From contig NC_049983.1 in the NCBI RefSeq assembly GCF_000003815.2, positions 14,492,212-14,556,211 on the forward strand: DNA of 64,000 bases, written 5' to 3'. The DNA comes from Branchiostoma floridae (lineage: Eukaryota > Chordata > Leptocardii > Amphioxiformes > Branchiostomatidae). The notes below the pieces were generated by a model. The model saw only the letters and a program-made list of their open reading frames with translations. It did not search any database and had not been told where the DNA came from. The position numbers and the translations under genes were made by a program. Below, one piece after another: positions 63,201-64,000 of the stretch (its first letter is position 1; the number at the start of each line of letters is the position of its first letter).

Positions 63201-63561
63201 TGATGTAATTTCCAGATAAGAGACAAAAGGAGATTTTTGCTGTGTTTTAAAGTTGACTTAAATGTGTCTTCATGGAGTCATAATTTTGCACTGAAGATAT
63301 CACCGTGAAAACACTAAATTGAAACCACCGTGTGGATTCAAAGATTCACAGTATTTAATTTGTGCTGATGGATGGTTGGCCATTGCCAATTTTCAGTGTT
63401 TCCTCCTTTATGCTAGCTCAGTTTCCATGTTTTGTAGTTGTCAGCATATTCTCCTCCATGTTTCCTTATCAGCTGTAGCAATGAGAATGAGATGTGGCAG
63501 CTCCATGAAAACATCATCAGGAAGCAGCTGGGCAAGGTCAACCTGCAGGGGTCAGGCTATG
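48256..63561 (+). CDS. DOCK4: DOCK3/4-type guanine nucleotide exchange factor, N-terminal part
   Basis: DOCK-B family GEF for Rac/Rap that binds ELMO through its N-terminus. Exons seen: 48256-48301, 55775-55858, 56489-56529, 58740-58795, 59066-59162, 59375-59467, 59684-59739, 60071-60155, 60522-60557, 60949-61091, 61327-61408, 61696-61756, 61962-62033, 62230-62314, 63479-63561. They give 373 continuous codons ending in phase 1. The gene continues beyond the window. The SH3 domain lies at about 12-69 (KYGVAIDNY, ETVQILEECAGWYRGFSLRN, GVFPASYVHLKEA). The ELMO-binding helical region follows (LREWGQMWKRLYV, DWGNRKLGLDLVPR). YRRPYGCAVLSI and LHENIIRKQL precede where the DHR-1 (C2) domain would begin; DHR-1 and the catalytic DHR-2 are outside. 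The sequence fits DOCK3/4 rather than DOCK1/2/5. A single pre-duplication DOCK3/4 gene is likely, so the symbol is a nearest label. Confidence 0.93.
48302..55774. other. DOCK intron 1, 7.5 kb
   Basis: The first intron separates 15 codons from the rest of the SH3 domain. It is AT-rich and holds a 21-bp minisatellite (55107-55332) and a GC-richer stretch at 48.6-48.85 kb. A stretch at 50040-50275 has several TAAT/ATTA and TCAATCA sites. No nested gene is supported. Confidence 0.6.
55107..55332. repeat. 21-bp minisatellite in DOCK intron 1
   Basis: About 10.5 copies of a unit containing TTACTTAGCAGAAATTCATTG. Five consecutive central copies are almost identical and the outer ones diverge (CATGGTCACTTAGCAGAAAT). 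The period is a multiple of three and lacks stops in several frames, so it creates long spurious ORFs on both strands. Confidence 0.95.
57714..58463 (-). other. Unexplained minus-strand ORF block in DOCK intron 3
   Basis: Two neighbouring minus-strand frames of 89 and 130 codons (58194-58463 and 57714-58106) lie inside the DOCK intron 56530-58739. The first opens after an acceptor-like TTTTTCAG at about 58450 and reads FTPSWIKAPFLPTYTLP, then TPGHGRGFYDKQYFFE. It looks coding, but I recognise no family. It could be the end of a nested gene, a retrocopy fragment or chance. Confidence 0.3.
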
Positions 63562-64000
63562 GTAGGTCTTATCTTGTTTGTGACACTCTGTAAGGTCACA
63601 GTTTGTCAGTGTAATCTGCTGGCAACAAAAAAATGAATACAAATGAAAAAATCATATTTTGTAACTGCATATGACTTGTTGATCAGTGAGCTGTTTGTGA
63701 TATGATAGGTCCAATCCTGTCAAAAATGATGTTTGATCTAAATGCACATGTCTAGTAGAGTCTACACATTGCTTTATAACAAACTTTTCCCTCTCTAGCA
63801 CATCTTATCTTCATCTTAAGGTTTTCTTAATTTGTTGAGATTCTGTTACAAAATATTTAGAACTTAAATAAGGTTGATTTGACATAAATGGCATTTTGCT
63901 GAATGCCACTGCTGTTGTCAGATGTTTTCATAAATGAACAATTAATTGAAAAGTTGGGAAGGCATTGAAAAGGCAATTTTTATATTTTTCTGTACACATT
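63562..64000. other. Start of the next DOCK intron, cut by window edge
   Basis: The sequence after the GTAGGT donor at 63562 is AT-rich intron. No further exon appears before the end. Confidence 0.8.

Overview
The window is eukaryotic genomic DNA. It has spliced genes with short exons and consensus splice sites, AT-rich introns, minisatellites, MITE-like inverted repeats and frequent ACATGTA-type motifs. The gene set is deuterostome/chordate and every recognised gene is single copy. The best fit is amphioxus (Branchiostoma, a cephalochordate). That assignment is inference from gene content and sequence texture.

Layout from left to right. At 763-8592 there is a divergent pair: RXYLT1 (minus; xylosyltransferase of the alpha-dystroglycan glycan) and THUMPD3 (plus; tRNA guanine-N2-methyltransferase), with 463 bp between their start codons. 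At 9632-21531 is CNBD2 (minus), a two-domain cyclic-nucleotide-binding-like sperm/cilium protein. Its large intron holds an inverted-repeat foldback element, one exon edge carries a perfect 78-bp tandem duplication, and a consensus RFX X-box lies upstream of its start. At 26073-28802 is an unassigned four-exon gene for a 188-residue protein that looks like a small axonemal protein. At 32415-35494, with a TATA box and a 5' leader exon near 36.5 kb, is a gene for a 262-residue secreted amphipathic helical protein with strong GC3 codon bias.

At 38842-41307 (plus) is TEX264, an ER-phagy receptor whose FEEL LC3-interacting motif is intact. At 42950-48087 (minus) is ZNF277, with five C2H2 fingers. 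At 48256-64000 (plus) is the N-terminal 373 codons of a DOCK-B (DOCK3/4-type) Rac/Rap exchange factor, which runs off the window.

The right third is an ancient linkage group. In human, ZNF277 sits next to DOCK4 on chromosome 7, while TEX264 lies near DOCK3 on 3p21. Here all three neighbours surround one DOCK3/4 gene, which is the arrangement expected before the vertebrate genome duplications. ZNF277 and DOCK are head to head with 167 bp between start codons, and that gap holds a GTCACGTGAC (CLEAR/E-box) palindrome.

Exon coordinates were derived by hand from reading-frame continuity and GT/AG (once GC/AG) sites. The CNBD2 exon 2-exon 3 junction is the only unresolved join. I saw no rRNA, tRNA, CRISPR, viral or prokaryotic feature.
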